DNA of 64,000 nucleotides from Dentipellis sp. KUC8613 (taxonomy: Eukaryota > Basidiomycota > Agaricomycetes > Russulales > Hericiaceae): NCBI GenBank assembly GCA_002286715.1, contig NSJX01000051.1, positions 97,906-161,905 on the forward strand, given 5' to 3'. Under the pieces are notes generated by a model that was not told the origin of the DNA, searched no databases, and saw nothing but the letters and a program-made list of their open reading frames with translations. The translations under genes and the position numbers were made by a program. This document shows, one piece after another, positions 34,195-45,306 of the stretch. How positions within the stretch are numbered: the stretch's first letter is position 1; each line of letters opens with the position of its first letter.

Positions 34195-35321
34195 ATGTCG
34201 TCTAAGAACACAGAGTCGCGGACTCAGATCCTCGCTTTCGATGTCTACGGGACCCTCCTTGACACAAGTGCCATCGCCTCCGAGATTCAGAAGTATGCGC
34301 CCGAGAAGGCCAATGATGTCGCTACAACATGGCGCATGTATCAGCTCGAGTACGGATCGTTCACTCATTTGTACCGAACCCATCTTCACTGCGCGACCCG
34401 GGCAGATACACCTGGCGCCTGAACTCCATGGGTATCTGCACTCTCGAAGGATCTGTAAACGGATTCTTGATTTACACATCGCGTTTCCACAGGTCTGTAT
34501 ATACCATTCAACGAAGTAACCCGCCGCAGCCTGCTCCAAGCGACCGCTGAGCACGGCTTGACGCTCTCTGAGGAGGAAGTGAACTCGCTTAACGCGGCCT
34601 ATCGTACTCTCCCTGCGTACGTTGTATGTGATGCAGTAGTACTGCGAATCATTATAGCATGAACTATAGCTTCCCCGACGCCCATGCTGCGCTCAAAGCA
34701 CTCCAAGAGTACACCGGCGTGGAGCACGTCATATTCAGCAACGGTGAGGCCCTCACGCCCCTAAATTACTATACTTTACAACTCATCTAGAGCATCCTCA
34801 AAGGGACGAGCGACGTATGCTTCCCGTTTATCCCGATCCCCTCTTACTCAACCCTGAACGCCGATGGACGGCTTCACACAGATGATCACCGCAGCCCTCG
34901 ACGCCTCTTCCCTCCTCCCATACGCACAAACGCACGTCCTCATCGACACAGTCGCCCTCGACCCCGGCGCCACGCGCAAGTACAAGCCCGCGCACGAGGT
35001 GTACCGCGCGCTCCTGCGCAGCGTCGGCAAGGAGGCGCACCCCGGCGACGTCTGGCTCGTCAGCGGGTACGTCCACGCGGCCCCTCGTATTCGTTCCCCT
35101 CGGTGCTCAGTGCTCATGCGTGGTAATTCCACAGCAACCCGTTCGACGTCACCGGCGCGCGCAGCTGCGGCATGCGTGCGCTCTGGGTCGACCGTGCGCG
35201 CAAGGGGTGGGCGGACCACCTCCTCGACGGGGTCAAGGACACGAAGGCTACGCGGGTCGTCCATGGCTTGGACGAGCTCGTGCAGGTGGTTCTGGCCGGC
35301 GGACTTGAGCTCGCCGCATAG
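34195..35321 (+). CDS. Haloacid dehalogenase-like hydrolase (type II HAD)
   Basis: Exons 34195-34349, 34406-34431, 34493-34616, 34670-34743, 34804-34814 (11-nt microexon), 34882-35066 and 35135-35321 give 253 residues. All four HAD motifs are present: I, nucleophile Asp in LAFDVYGTLLD; II, FSNGTSD, rebuilt only by the microexon; III, Lys in RKYKPAHEVY; IV, SGNPFDVTGARSCGM. With the YTWRLNSMG and PFNEVTRRSL cap-domain segment it resembles L-2-haloacid dehalogenases. Fungal members often have unproven substrates, so a general hydrolase function is safer. The gene lies between the two D-LDH paralogs on the opposite strand; a 2-halo- or 2-hydroxyacid link is tempting but unsupported. Confidence 0.88.
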
Positions 35322-35781
35322 CCTGGTGTCCGAACTCGAATATATTGTAAAAACCCCGGGACATATACGAGTACATACGTTTTTCAATCATTTGTGCTAG
35401 CGCTGTCTGCCCGACAGACCGCGAGGAAAAACGATGTTTGTAAAGAAGTACTTAAAGCAGGGAAGTTGATACAGTGTGCGGACGAGAGAATCGGCCAGTA
35501 CTAGTACGGTAGAGGAAAACGAAAGTGAACCACGATTAGTAGATAGCAGCACCTGGTTTCGATCCAGGGACCTCAGGGTAACCATAGGATATGGGCCCTG
35601 CGCGCTATACCAGCTGCGCCATGCTGCTCTGTGCAGTCGCATCATTTTTCTCGTGGTATCGTCATCCTTGTGATTTCCAGTCCTCTTGTGCCAGTCCGTC
35701 AGAAGTACGAAGTGAAAAAAGAAATCCGATGTTCAATATTCTGTTCGACGTCCAAAACCGACATTGCTCTCGTATCTAGCA
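35322..35781. other. Intergenic between HAD and D-LDH copy B, containing tRNA-iMet 1
   Basis: Convergent 3' ends of the HAD gene and D-LDH copy B; the tRNA at 35545-35628 is the only feature seen. Confidence 0.6.
35545..35628 (-). tRNA. Initiator tRNA-Met (CAT), gene 1, with 10-nt intron
   Basis: Cloverleaf on the minus strand: acceptor AGCAGCA/TGCTGCT, D arm GCGC..GCGC, anticodon stem CAGGG/CCCTG, T stem CCTGG/CCAGG. Initiator marks are the first base pair A1:U72, C at position 33 before CAT, and the T-loop ATCGAAA. The anticodon loop holds 17 nt, so a 10-nt intron (TCCTATGGTT) is inferred after position 37; its TATGG can pair with the anticodon region CCATA. A TTTT terminator lies about 25 nt downstream. 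Confidence 0.92.
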
Positions 35782-38393
35782 TCAAGTCCTGCGCTTTGCC
35801 GCTCCTCCCGGCCGGCCACTCTCTTCCGGCGGCAAATCCGGGTAGAGCTATGCAACAAAATGCACGCGCGTCAGACATCTCACTCAATCTCAGTGCGAAC
35901 AAGAACTTACCTTCCCGGGGTTCATAATGTCGAGCGGGTCGACGGCATTCTTGACGGTGAGCATGAGCTCGATGGTGCCCTCTCCGAGCTCGTCTACCAG
36001 GTACTCCTTCTTCCCGACGCCGACGCCGTGCTCTCCCGTACCTGTAGAGGATAACGAATACACACACAATTACGAGCTTCAGAGGCGGCTTTCAAGCGAA
36101 AGAAGATACGAGAAAGAACGCACAGGTGCCATCCATGGCGATAGCGCGATGGACCAGGCGGTGGACCGCACCGCTGACCTTCTTCAGCTCATCGTCGTCC
36201 TTGAACAGCATGAACGCGTGGAAATTGCCTTTGGTCGCATTTCAGAGCCGCTACCCGGGTCAGAATAAGAGACATAGGCCCACCATCGCCGACGTGTCCG
36301 ACAATAGTCGACACGATGCCCTCGCCCGCCATATCCTCCTTCGTCTCGCGGACTAGCTGCGGGAGCTTCGACACGGGCACACTGTCCGCCTCATCAGCGC
36401 CCGTTCCCATTGCGCACCCTCACAAAGCCACCAGCCACAAAAAGATAAACAAAACAGAAACAGAACGCAACGCACCAGACGTCCGTCGTCCAGCAGCGCA
36501 TGCCGGGGTGCGCCGACATCGTCGACGTGAGCGCGTACTTGCGGTTCTCCCACAGCGTGTCCGCCTCGTCGTCCGTCGCCGCGAAGTGGAAGCGGCTGCT
36601 CCCGTGGCGCTGCACGATCTGCTTCACCGTGTTCGCGGCGGCCGCGATGGCCTCGGGCGCGCCTTGGATCTTGAAGAACAGCGAGTCTTTGATGGGCAGC
36701 GGCGAGTCGACGTAGCCGCCTTCGTTGATGGCGGACATCACTGGTAGGGCGGGGATGATGTCAGTGTGAGAGTGGGTGGGGAGGGTGGGTGGGAGGACTG
36801 ACTGTTGTCGTCGAGAAGCTCGACGCATTCTGAGAAGAGCAGAATAGTGTCATGAAATGTGATGGTGAACATTTATAATCGGGCTTGGCACTCACGGACG
36901 TTGGCCCCGTACGGCGAGATGAGGATTTCTTGCACTGCGCTCACTGCATGCTCGACATCAGCAAATTGTGCCATGGCGACTTTCGTCGGCAGGAGCGGGG
37001 CCAGGCGAAGTGTCGCTGTGAGCAAGGAAAACGATTATGAAGTCGTCAAATGAATTTTCGCCTCTATTTTGAGCGTCACTCCAGCCAGACGGACCTTCGG
37101 TGACAATACCAAGAGTGCCCTCTGCGCCGATGAACAGCTTCGTGGTGTCAAAGCCGGTAGCAGATTTTCGTGCGCGACGCTTCGTCTTGATGACTTTGCC
37201 ATTGGGGAGAACAACCGTCTAGGGGGGTCGGTTCAGCTAAGGCGAAGCGATTGAGGTATTGTGGCCTACCAAGTTAAGGAACCACTCGCTTCGGGCAGTT
37301 CCATAACGAACAGCATTTGCTAGTTATACGAAACGTTATGAGCGTGTTTAAACCTAAGCACAAGACGCTGACTTACTTCCTGAGCAACCGGTGCCAACCA
37401 TTCCACCAATGGTCTAGGGAACTTCATTGAACACCTCGGCCGTTCCCTCAAAATGATGCAAGCTTACCGCGCCTGGGCCAGGATCCAACTGAAGTCGCAC
37501 AACGAGTCAGAGCAGAGTTATTTTGAGGTCCAAGTAGTCCAGAAAGTCCGTGCACCGACGCCCATACTTACTGGGAAGAATAAGGGAATCCCCTTCTGCG
37601 CCAACGCATCGTTGATGTCTTCCCATCGAGTGCCAGATTGGCAGGTCAGATCTCCGTCGGCCTCTACAATCTACGTCAGCACGATAGGCCGCAGAGTATT
37701 CTGAACAAAATCTCACTGACCATCAATATTCAAAATCTTGTCCATTCCTGACATGTCGACGCAAATACTGCCTGTGGGGTACTAGTTCCCTGTCAGCCAA
37801 TCACCCTCGTCTCACACACATCCTCAACCTACCCCAGAAAAATGCCCCTCCAAGCTCGTCGCCCCGCTATACGCCGTAATCGGAATCCGGTACTTGCGCG
37901 CGATATCCACAATAGCCACGACATCCTCCGTGCTGTGCGGCCGCACGACGACCGCGTGCGGCGCACTCGGGTGGTACGAGTTCTCCGAGAAGCCGTATGT
38001 CTGCAGCACGCTCGGGTTCGTGACGACACGGTTCTCCTCCGGGAACAGCTTGCGCAGCTCGTCCACCGCGCGCCTGATCTCGGCGCGCGTCGCGTACTTG
38101 GCGCCTGCAGGCCTGTCGTGGGATGCGTCCAAGGCGAGAGGCTGCGTAGTCGCGACGGTGGCGACAGCGAGCGCAAGACCAGAGGCCAATGCGAGCCATC
38201 TGGTGCGCCTGCTACCGAGCGCGAGCTTCGATGCAAGCGCTTCCCCTGCGGGTTGCGAACTTGAGCTTGAGCCTGAGTACGCACGTACTGACGATACAGG
38301 AGGACTGGGTCTGCGTCCAACCAGCTGGCTGCCTGCAAAGTGGTTGTTAGTGCGAAGGACGTGGCGGTACTCATGGCATCTAAGGCGAAACAT
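35782..38393 (-). CDS. DLD1: D-lactate dehydrogenase (cytochrome), mitochondrial FAD enzyme, copy B
   Basis: Paralog of copy A with all 13 introns in matching positions. Exons: 38393-37833, 37781-37721, 37663-37572, 37488-37468, 37413-37377, 37319-37270, 37218-37095, 37015-36896, 36829-36803, 36740-36476, 36381-36284, 36228-36124, 36041-35911 and 35847-35782, giving 585 residues. The N-terminus is longer and unrelated in sequence to that of copy A but keeps the presequence-plus-hydrophobic-segment pattern. FAD-domain motifs ([39 protein letters not shown]) and [26 protein letters not shown] are intact. The C-terminal exon is longer (LYPDLPPEESGRPGG...). It has a TATA box and CRE-like site that copy A lacks, and is flanked on both sides by tRNA-iMet genes. 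Confidence 0.93.
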
Positions 38394-38472
38394 CTTGTCT
38401 GAAGACTTGGTAAGCTCGAAGTGGAAAATAATGCCCGATGCCTGATGTTATGTCGCCGTAGCAGGCCGTAGC

Positions 38473-38493
38473 GCTTTATATACGACGACGTCA
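38473..38493 (-). promoter_or_regulatory. TATA box and TGACGTC element of D-LDH copy B
   Basis: GTATATAAAGC on the minus strand about 85 nt before the ATG, with TGACGTC (complement of 38487-38493) directly upstream. This is the same layout as the aldo/keto reductase promoter. Confidence 0.5.
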
Positions 38494-38728
38494 TAGACTA
38501 CGAGTCCCATCGCCGGGCACAACTGTATTTCCGGAGATCTCGACGCGGCGGGCCGTTTGTCGCGGGCGTCGTGGCCACCTTCTCTTCAGGACTTGTGGCC
38601 TGGAAGATAAAACTAGACAATCATATGCATGTCAACAATGGAGTTTTATGTCACTGAGGGAGATACATGGCATGGCTGGCCGTGCAGTCGACGTCCGGGA
38701 GAAAAAAGAGGTAGCTGCCATGACTGAT

Positions 38729-38811
38729 AGCAGCACCTGGTTTCGATCCAGGGACCTCAGGGTGTCCATAGATATGGGCCCTGCGCGCTATACCAGCTGC
38801 GCCATGCTGCT
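38729..38811 (-). tRNA. Initiator tRNA-Met (CAT), gene 2, with 9-nt intron
   Basis: The mature sequence is identical to the gene at 35545-35628. The anticodon loop holds 16 nt, so a 9-nt intron (TCTATGGAC) is inferred. A TTTTTT terminator follows about 20 nt downstream. The 5' end lies 145 nt beyond the BRF1 stop codon. Confidence 0.92.
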
Positions 38812-38955
38812 ATGACTGAGGTGTTCAATCTATAACTACACAATTGACGTGCCAAAACAAATAAACACTTAGTTTGGTCCTGCGATCAGCATACAACACC
38901 TCTCATCTTCTCCTTCCCTTCTCACAGCACAAAGACACCAAGACTGCCCAAATAA

Positions 38956-41514
38956 TCAATACTCCTGCTCATACGTATCCTCCATAGTCCAGTCTTCACC
39001 CTTATCGCTCTCCGCCTCAGCATCCTCGTCGCCCAACGCCGCCTCCGCGGGTGCAAGGCCTCCAACTGCGCCGCCGCCTTCCTCGACCACAACGTCGTCT
39101 TCCTTGTCCTCCGTCGGCATGCGATATAGTCCGCCCACGTCCAGGTCGACATCTTTGCTCTCCTCCTCGGGAGCAGCGCCCTCTTCGCCAAAGAGATCCT
39201 TCAGCGCGTCGTAGTTGATACGCTTGCTGTATTTCGGGTTCTTCTTGAGGAGCGTGCGCACCGACTCTGCTGCTGTGCTGCCGTGGGCATTGCTCGCATC
39301 TCGCGGCTTTGCGCTCGTCTTCCGGCGCTGCGATCAGAAAGCAGTAATTAGCAATGGCTCGTGTGCGACCATGGCAGGTGGCAGTTCGAACGTACCTTCC
39401 TAGCTTTTGTCCCCGTGTCGCGCTGCTCTCCGCGAGCCGCGATCGCCTCCAGGTATTCCCTGTTCATCTCCACCCAGATGCGCTCCTTGATCTTCACCTC
39501 CTCCTCGCTCAGCAAAAACGCGTCCAGCTCCTCATCGTCAAGGCCCGTCAAATCCAACTCGGCACTCTCTTCCTGACCCTCCTCGTCAGCGAATTCCTGC
39601 CCCTTCCCATACTCCTGCCCATCGTCCTTGTCCTCTTCGCCGTTAGTAAAGGAGGGCCCTGCCTCGCCCGACTCATCAGCGATGCCGTTGACGGTAGCCG
39701 GTGGATGCGGTTCGCCAAGCTTATGGCGCATTGCCGCCTGGCGCCGAGCTTCGGCCTCTTCTTGTCGACGCTGATCGGCCTCACTGAGTGCGGCAGATAA
39801 CATCGATGCTTGCTCGGTAGAAAGGAAGGTAGACACCTCCTGGGCCAGCGCCGTATCCAGCGCCGCCTCAAGGGGGTTGGGACCAGATATGTCGGCATCC
39901 TTCTCGGCTGCAGCATCTGGCGCCGAGGATGCCTCGTCTACAAGTGTCGGTGTTTGCGAGGGTATCGGCATCGATGATGATACTGGTATCGTCTGCGTCG
40001 CGACGAGCGTCTGTTGTGTAGATGGTCCAAGTAGGGAGGGGTCGATATTGACCTCGGCGGTATTGGCGGCAACCGCTTGTGACTGGCTGGCATCTGGTGG
40101 GGCACCTGCGTCAGGATCAGGTAAGAAGAGCGGTTCTGTTTGAACGGTGCCTGCAAGGATGCCCTGGTTCAGCAATGCGGGGTCGATATGCGGGACTTGC
40201 GATTCTGCATCCTGGGACGGTGCGGGGACTTCATCCTCCGCCTCGTCCTCGCTATCTTCCACCCTTCTCCTCTTCCGGCCCTTCCCCTTGACCGCCTTCC
40301 CCTTCCGCTTCTTCCTCCGCCCACTCTCCTGCCCTTCAATCTCCTCGCCCTCCTCCTCGCCCTCCGCATCCTCGACATCCTTCTCCTTCCCCTTGATGAA
40401 CGCCGGGGGGTCATTCTCCTCCTCCAGCCACACGCTACGGAAATCGACCACCGTCAACCCCGCACTGCCCGTCCTCCTAAACTCCTCGACGCGCTTGCGG
40501 ACCGTCGAGTCGGCAATCTTCACCACCTGCACGACCTCCTCGACGCTGCGCCGGAAGTTGTTCATGCGCGCTGCCAGAAGGAGCGCCGCGCCGCAGATGC
40601 CCGCCGGGCGCCGGCCCTTCGTCATCCAGTCGCGGTCGAAGCGCTGCACGAGCCGCACGGCGTCGGTCGCGACGCGCGCGGTCTCCGCGCCGAACTCGAG
40701 CAGCGCGGCGAAGCGGGATATGTAGTGTGACGGGTCCACGAGGGGGAGTCGCAGGTTGAGCGTCTGGACGAGCTGGAGATATGTGTGTCCGAGCTCGAAG
40801 ACATTCACCTGTGGTGCATCAAGAATGAGTCAGTTCCTGTCGTGACAGATGGTGAAGAAGCGAGAATGCACCTGCAGTAGATCCGAGAAGTCAATCAGCA
40901 TGTAATTTCGCGTTTCCTTTTGCCTACAGGCGACATATAGGCAGACGGCGACTACATTCATGCTCTTGCGGCCCTTCGTAAATTTGTGCTCGACCGCGAG
41001 CGTGTACAATCGAGTAGCCGCGAGCGACACGACCTCCGAGAGGCGCAACACAGTGGCTATATTTTGGATTTTGCGCGTAGCTGGCCAAAAATCATGGTGA
41101 GCTCTTTCAGCGAGTATGCGCGGGCGGAGGTGAGACATACCATTCGCGATCGTCTGCTCCCTCGACTCGCTACTGCCTCTGTTCCCAAACGGCCCTCCCA
41201 GCCGCGCATGCGCTGCAGGTATGACAGACAATGACTCGTATCAGGGAATAACTAGGAAGATAATGGTACGTACTAGCCCCTTGCGCGACGTACGCGCCAT
41301 GGACGACCGCAGCGCCCCCGGACGTCTCGCCGAACGTGATCTCATTTACAATAGCGTTCTCCTCGACCACCGTACCGCACTGTACACAGAACCCGTTCCC
41401 CGCTGCGGTATCGTACTCGATGATGGTGCCGCCGCAATCCGTGCAGGCAGGCTGGTGAAACGCGCGGGTAAGAGAGCCGATACAAACGGAGATACAAAAG
41501 GCGGAACTCACCAT
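38956..41514 (-). CDS. BRF1: TFIIIB subunit BRF1 (TFIIB-related factor, RNA polymerase III)
   Basis: Nuclear factor that, with TBP and BDP1, recruits RNA polymerase III to tRNA and 5S genes. Exons 41514-41512 (the ATG alone), 41451-41274, 41212-41141, 41080-40872, 40808-39396 and 39327-38956 give 748 residues. The N-terminal zinc ribbon is complete (CTDCGG ... FCVQCG). Two TFIIB-type cyclin folds follow (TRKIQNIATVLRLSE..., AVEHKFTKGRKSMNVVAVCLY, LLAARMNNFRRSVEEVV...STVRKRVEEF). The conserved BRF1 homology region near the C-terminus includes NPKYSKRINYDALKDLF, and the tail is acidic. The 3-nt first coding exon is unusual, but MPACTDCGG is the expected start. It is divergent from the 5-oxoprolinase gene. 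Confidence 0.94.
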
Positions 41515-42221
41515 TGCAGACTGATTTCAACAGGAGGTTACACGTACAGTATGTAGTATTGCGTACAGAGGAATAAAAAGAGAGATAAGTTAAGAGGACT
41601 GGGGGACAAGGACCGAAGCACTTGAGGAAAAGGACGGAGGACGGAGGATATCTGCGAAGCGGCCTCGGCGGTTGCCGACGCAGCTTCAATTGGTCCTCCT
41701 AAGGTTAGGGGTCGAGGTCAAGAGTCATAAGAGAAGTGTTCAAATTCATTCCTACTTGTTCTCAGCACGACTGACGAACTACGTAGGTATTCAAAGCAAC
41801 AATATTCTGTGGATTATGAGGATAGATAGGGGTAAAGTTTTGTTTCTGGCTACAAGACGGAACAAGAGAAATAGCAGCCAAAGAGAAATCCACTTGGCAA
41901 AGTGCACGTCCGGATCATTTAAAGTCAGAGATTTCAGACCATCACGACGGAAAGAAGGTAGTCGTTGCAAAAGTAACAGAATAATGAAAGGGAGATATCA
42001 AAATTCAGACGAATTGGTCGCGCGCGTAACATCTAATCTTATCTACGACGCGGAGCGCTCAACTCCTCCGCTCCGGCCAAGATGGCGTCTTCCTGGCTCG
42101 TACGGCCACGGCTGTTTCTAGCTTGTTCAGCATCCTATGTAAGTTTCCTTTCATACTGTAGACTCTATTTATCGTGGAAATATTGATCAACGTAACACCC
42201 AGAAGTCTGCAGCTTGCACCC
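41515..42221. other. Divergent promoter region between BRF1 and the 5-oxoprolinase-like gene
   Basis: About 700 nt. An upstream ATG at 42081 opens a short frame ending at a GTAAGT donor, but its phase does not fit the oxoprolinase start, so it is probably 5' UTR. No other feature seen. Confidence 0.55.
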
Positions 42222-45088
42222 ATGCCTATCCCCGACCGATCCATCCGGATATGCGCAGATCGAGGAGGAACGTTCTGCGACGTGCATGCGTAAGACGTTT
42301 CTGTCCATGAAAGCAGGGAATAGAATGATAAATCTTTGTGCTATCAGATCGTATCCTGACCCCGAGAATCCGAAGGAGAGGAAGGAGCTCGTGGTGAAGC
42401 TTCGTACGTACACGAAGACCACACTTAATTTAGCCTCAATCTCATGCCAGACGTGTCGGATCAGTCTCGCAGGATCCGGAAAACTACAAAGATGCACCTA
42501 CGGAAGGAATTCGACGCGTTCTTGAGATTGTCACCAGCGAGAAGATACCCAAAGACGAGAAGCTTGACACCTCGAAGATTGGTGCGCGTATTCCCAGTCT
42601 AGCCGATTGATAGACAGTGAAATTGATAGTTCTGAATAAGATTATATTCGTCTCTCTACCACAGTCGCTACAAACGCACTACTGGAACGCAAGGGCCACA
42701 AACACGCGCTACTTATCACTAAGGGATTTAGGGACCTCCTGCTCATCGGAAACCAGTCCCGGCCGAAGATCTTCGACCTCAATATCCGCCGACCTCCTCC
42801 GCTGTACTCCACGGTGGTTGAAGTCGACGAGCGTGTAACACTTGTTGGTTACACAAGCGACCCTCAGGCAGAAGAGCATCAGATCATATTCGACCAGGAC
42901 GGCAAAGTTAAGCGAGGATATCGAGGGAAGGGCTGGGACGGCCAAGGTGATGCTGAGGGACCTGGAGAAATTGTGCAAGGGATCTCGGGAGAGGCTGTGC
43001 GCATTCTTCAGAAACCGGGCAAGTAATCATTATTGAAGCATGCTTCCCATCTGTACCTAGTATTGACTTTCTCTGAAAGACGAGGCGGAGCTCAGGAAGG
43101 ACCTTCAAAAGCTGTACGACGATGGGTATCGATCGCTGGCAGTTGTCCTGACGCACTCATACACCTACCCCGAACATGAGCTCCTCCTCGGCAAGATCGC
43201 CTCCAGCATCGGTTTCACGCAGATCTCGCTTTCCTCCCAGCTACTCCCCATGATCAAAATGGTCCCGCGAGGCGTGTCCTCCACCGCCGATGCATACCTC
43301 ACGCCCATCCTCAGAGAGTACCTCGACGGCTTTTTTCAGGGCTTCGATTCACGGCTCAGAGAGGGGAGCGAGAACGCCAAGGCGAAGGACGAGAAGGGCC
43401 GCGCGCCGAGAGTCGAGTTTATGGGCTCCGACGGCGGTCTCATGGACGTGCGCGGCTTTTCTGGACTCAAGAGCATCCTGAGCGGGCCTGCTGGTGGAGT
43501 GGTTGGGTATGCGCTAACGAGCTGGGACGAGGAGCTGAAGACACCTGTCATCGGGTAAGTTCCTCCTCTAACTTCCAGAAACATACATTGCCATCTGATC
43601 GAAATATGCTCGCAGACTGGATGTTGGCGGAACGTCCACTGACGTTTCGCGCTTCTCCGGGCGGTATGAAGTAGTATACGAGACGACCACCGCCGGCGTT
43701 ACTATCCAATCACCTCAATTAGACATCAACACTGTCGCTGCAGGTGGTGGATCATGCCTCACCTTCCGCAACGGCTTGTTCTTGGCAGGACCAGAGAGCG
43801 CGGGTGCGGATCCGGGCCCTGCTTGTTACAGGTTCGCTCTATTTTTTTCCGATATTCAAATACATACTGATGAACTGACCCATGATACAGGAAAGGAGGC
43901 CCCTTAGCTGTTACGGACGCGAATCTGCTTCTCGGCCGTATCGTCCCATCATACTTCCCCAAGATCTTCGGCAAGAACGCAGACCAACCGTTGGATGAAG
44001 AAGCATCTAGAGCCGCGTTCGAGAAAGTAGCCAAGGAGATCAATGAAGGACAAGATAAACATCTGGAGCTAGACGAGATCATCTACGGGTAAGGAAGATG
44101 TCAGGTCCACTTCGTCGACTGATGCTGACCTTGCGCAAACTAGTTTCATCAAAGTGGCCAACGAGACGATGTGTCGACCCATACGAGCGCTTACCGAGGC
44201 CCGAGGATACGCGACGCACAAGCACATGTCAGTCCTTATCCCCGGACACCTTGCAAATATTCAAACTGACCTTTTTTTGCGCAGACTCGCGAGTTTCGGC
44301 GGTGCTGGCGGTCAGCATGCCTGCGAAATCGCAAAGCTTCTCGGCATCAAGACGATCCTCATACACCACTACAGCTCCATCCTCTCTGCGTACGGTCTTG
44401 CACTTGCAGACCGGTGCGTCCATTATTTTTTTTCATGGGGAGTATCCACTCACATCCATGATTTAATAATTTCTACAGTGCGTTCGAGCTCCAAGAGCCC
44501 TCCTCGACTTTCTACACTCCCTCAAACGCCCCCACTCTCCGCGCGCGCCTCGACGCCCTCAGCGACACCGTCCACAAAGAGCTCCTGCAACAAGGCTTCG
44601 AGCCCGAGCGCATACGGATCGAGCGCATGCTCAACATGCGCTTCGACGGCACCGACACTGCACTGATGATCCTGCCCTCCGCCACCCAGCCCGCCGAAGA
44701 CGAGGACTTCGAGGCGGCGTTCAAGCGCGCCTACAAGGAGGAGTTCGGCTTCCTGCTCGACGAGAAGCGCATCGTCGTGGACGACGTGAAGGTGCGCGGC
44801 ATCGGCAAGACGTTCGACTCGCTCGGGCCGTCCGTGTTCGCGGAGCTGCGCACGCTGCAGACGCGCCCCGTCGCGCGCGCGAAGGCGTCTATGGTGCATT
44901 CGGTGTACTTCGACGGAGTCGGCAGGGTCGACGATACGCCCGTGTTTGAGCTGGGGCATCTGGAGATTGGCGAGGAGGTGCGCGGGCCGGCGGTCATTAT
45001 AGATGACACGCAGACGATCGTCGTTATTCCGGGAGCGAAGGCGCTGCTGGCGAGCAGACATTTGGTTGTCACTTTTGAGGACACATAA
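42222..45088 (+). CDS. OXP1: 5-oxoprolinase-like protein, HyuA half only (C-terminally truncated relative to family)
   Basis: Family role: ATP-dependent hydrolysis of 5-oxoproline to glutamate in glutathione turnover. Exons 42222-42289, 42348-42403, 42465-42581, 42665-43018, 43080-43554, 43616-43831, 43891-44088, 44144-44227, 44285-44413 and 44479-45088 give 768 residues. The intron after 43018 is GC-AG. Hydantoinase A motifs are clear: [14 protein letters not shown] near the start, [42 protein letters not shown] and [13 protein letters not shown]. Full-length fungal enzymes are about 1280 residues with a HyuB half; here a TAA follows HLVVTFEDT, exactly where HyuB would begin, and no HyuB sequence follows. 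Activity is therefore doubtful; it may partner a separate HyuB or be decaying. Confidence 0.88.
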
Positions 45089-45306
45089 ATGACTGGTGCG
45101 GCCGAATGGGAATGCGATTAGAAGTACAGAACTGTAAACATATTTGTTGTAGTTGTAACAAATCCGGTGAGAATGTCGCGTTCCGTACCTGTTGTGAGAT
45201 ACCAATTGTCAGCACGAGGCCATTCGGTTTCTCTATATACGACGACATTTCAAATGAGCTACACGTGCACATCACTCACATCTCGGCAAGGTCCCAGAGC
45301 CAGAAG

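Larger units (their letters stand above)
38394..38955. other. Intergenic between D-LDH copy B and BRF1, containing a promoter and tRNA-iMet 2
   Basis: Holds the copy B promoter, the tRNA gene at 38729-38811 and the short 3' flank of BRF1. Nothing else recognised. Confidence 0.6.

Noticed and set aside
42081..42137. Upstream ATG exon (MASSWLVRPRLF...) for the oxoprolinase, suggesting a targeting peptide
   Set aside because: Its donor at GTAAGT is phase 0 and the acceptor exon does not join it in the MPIPDRS frame; the family start fits the ATG at 42222.
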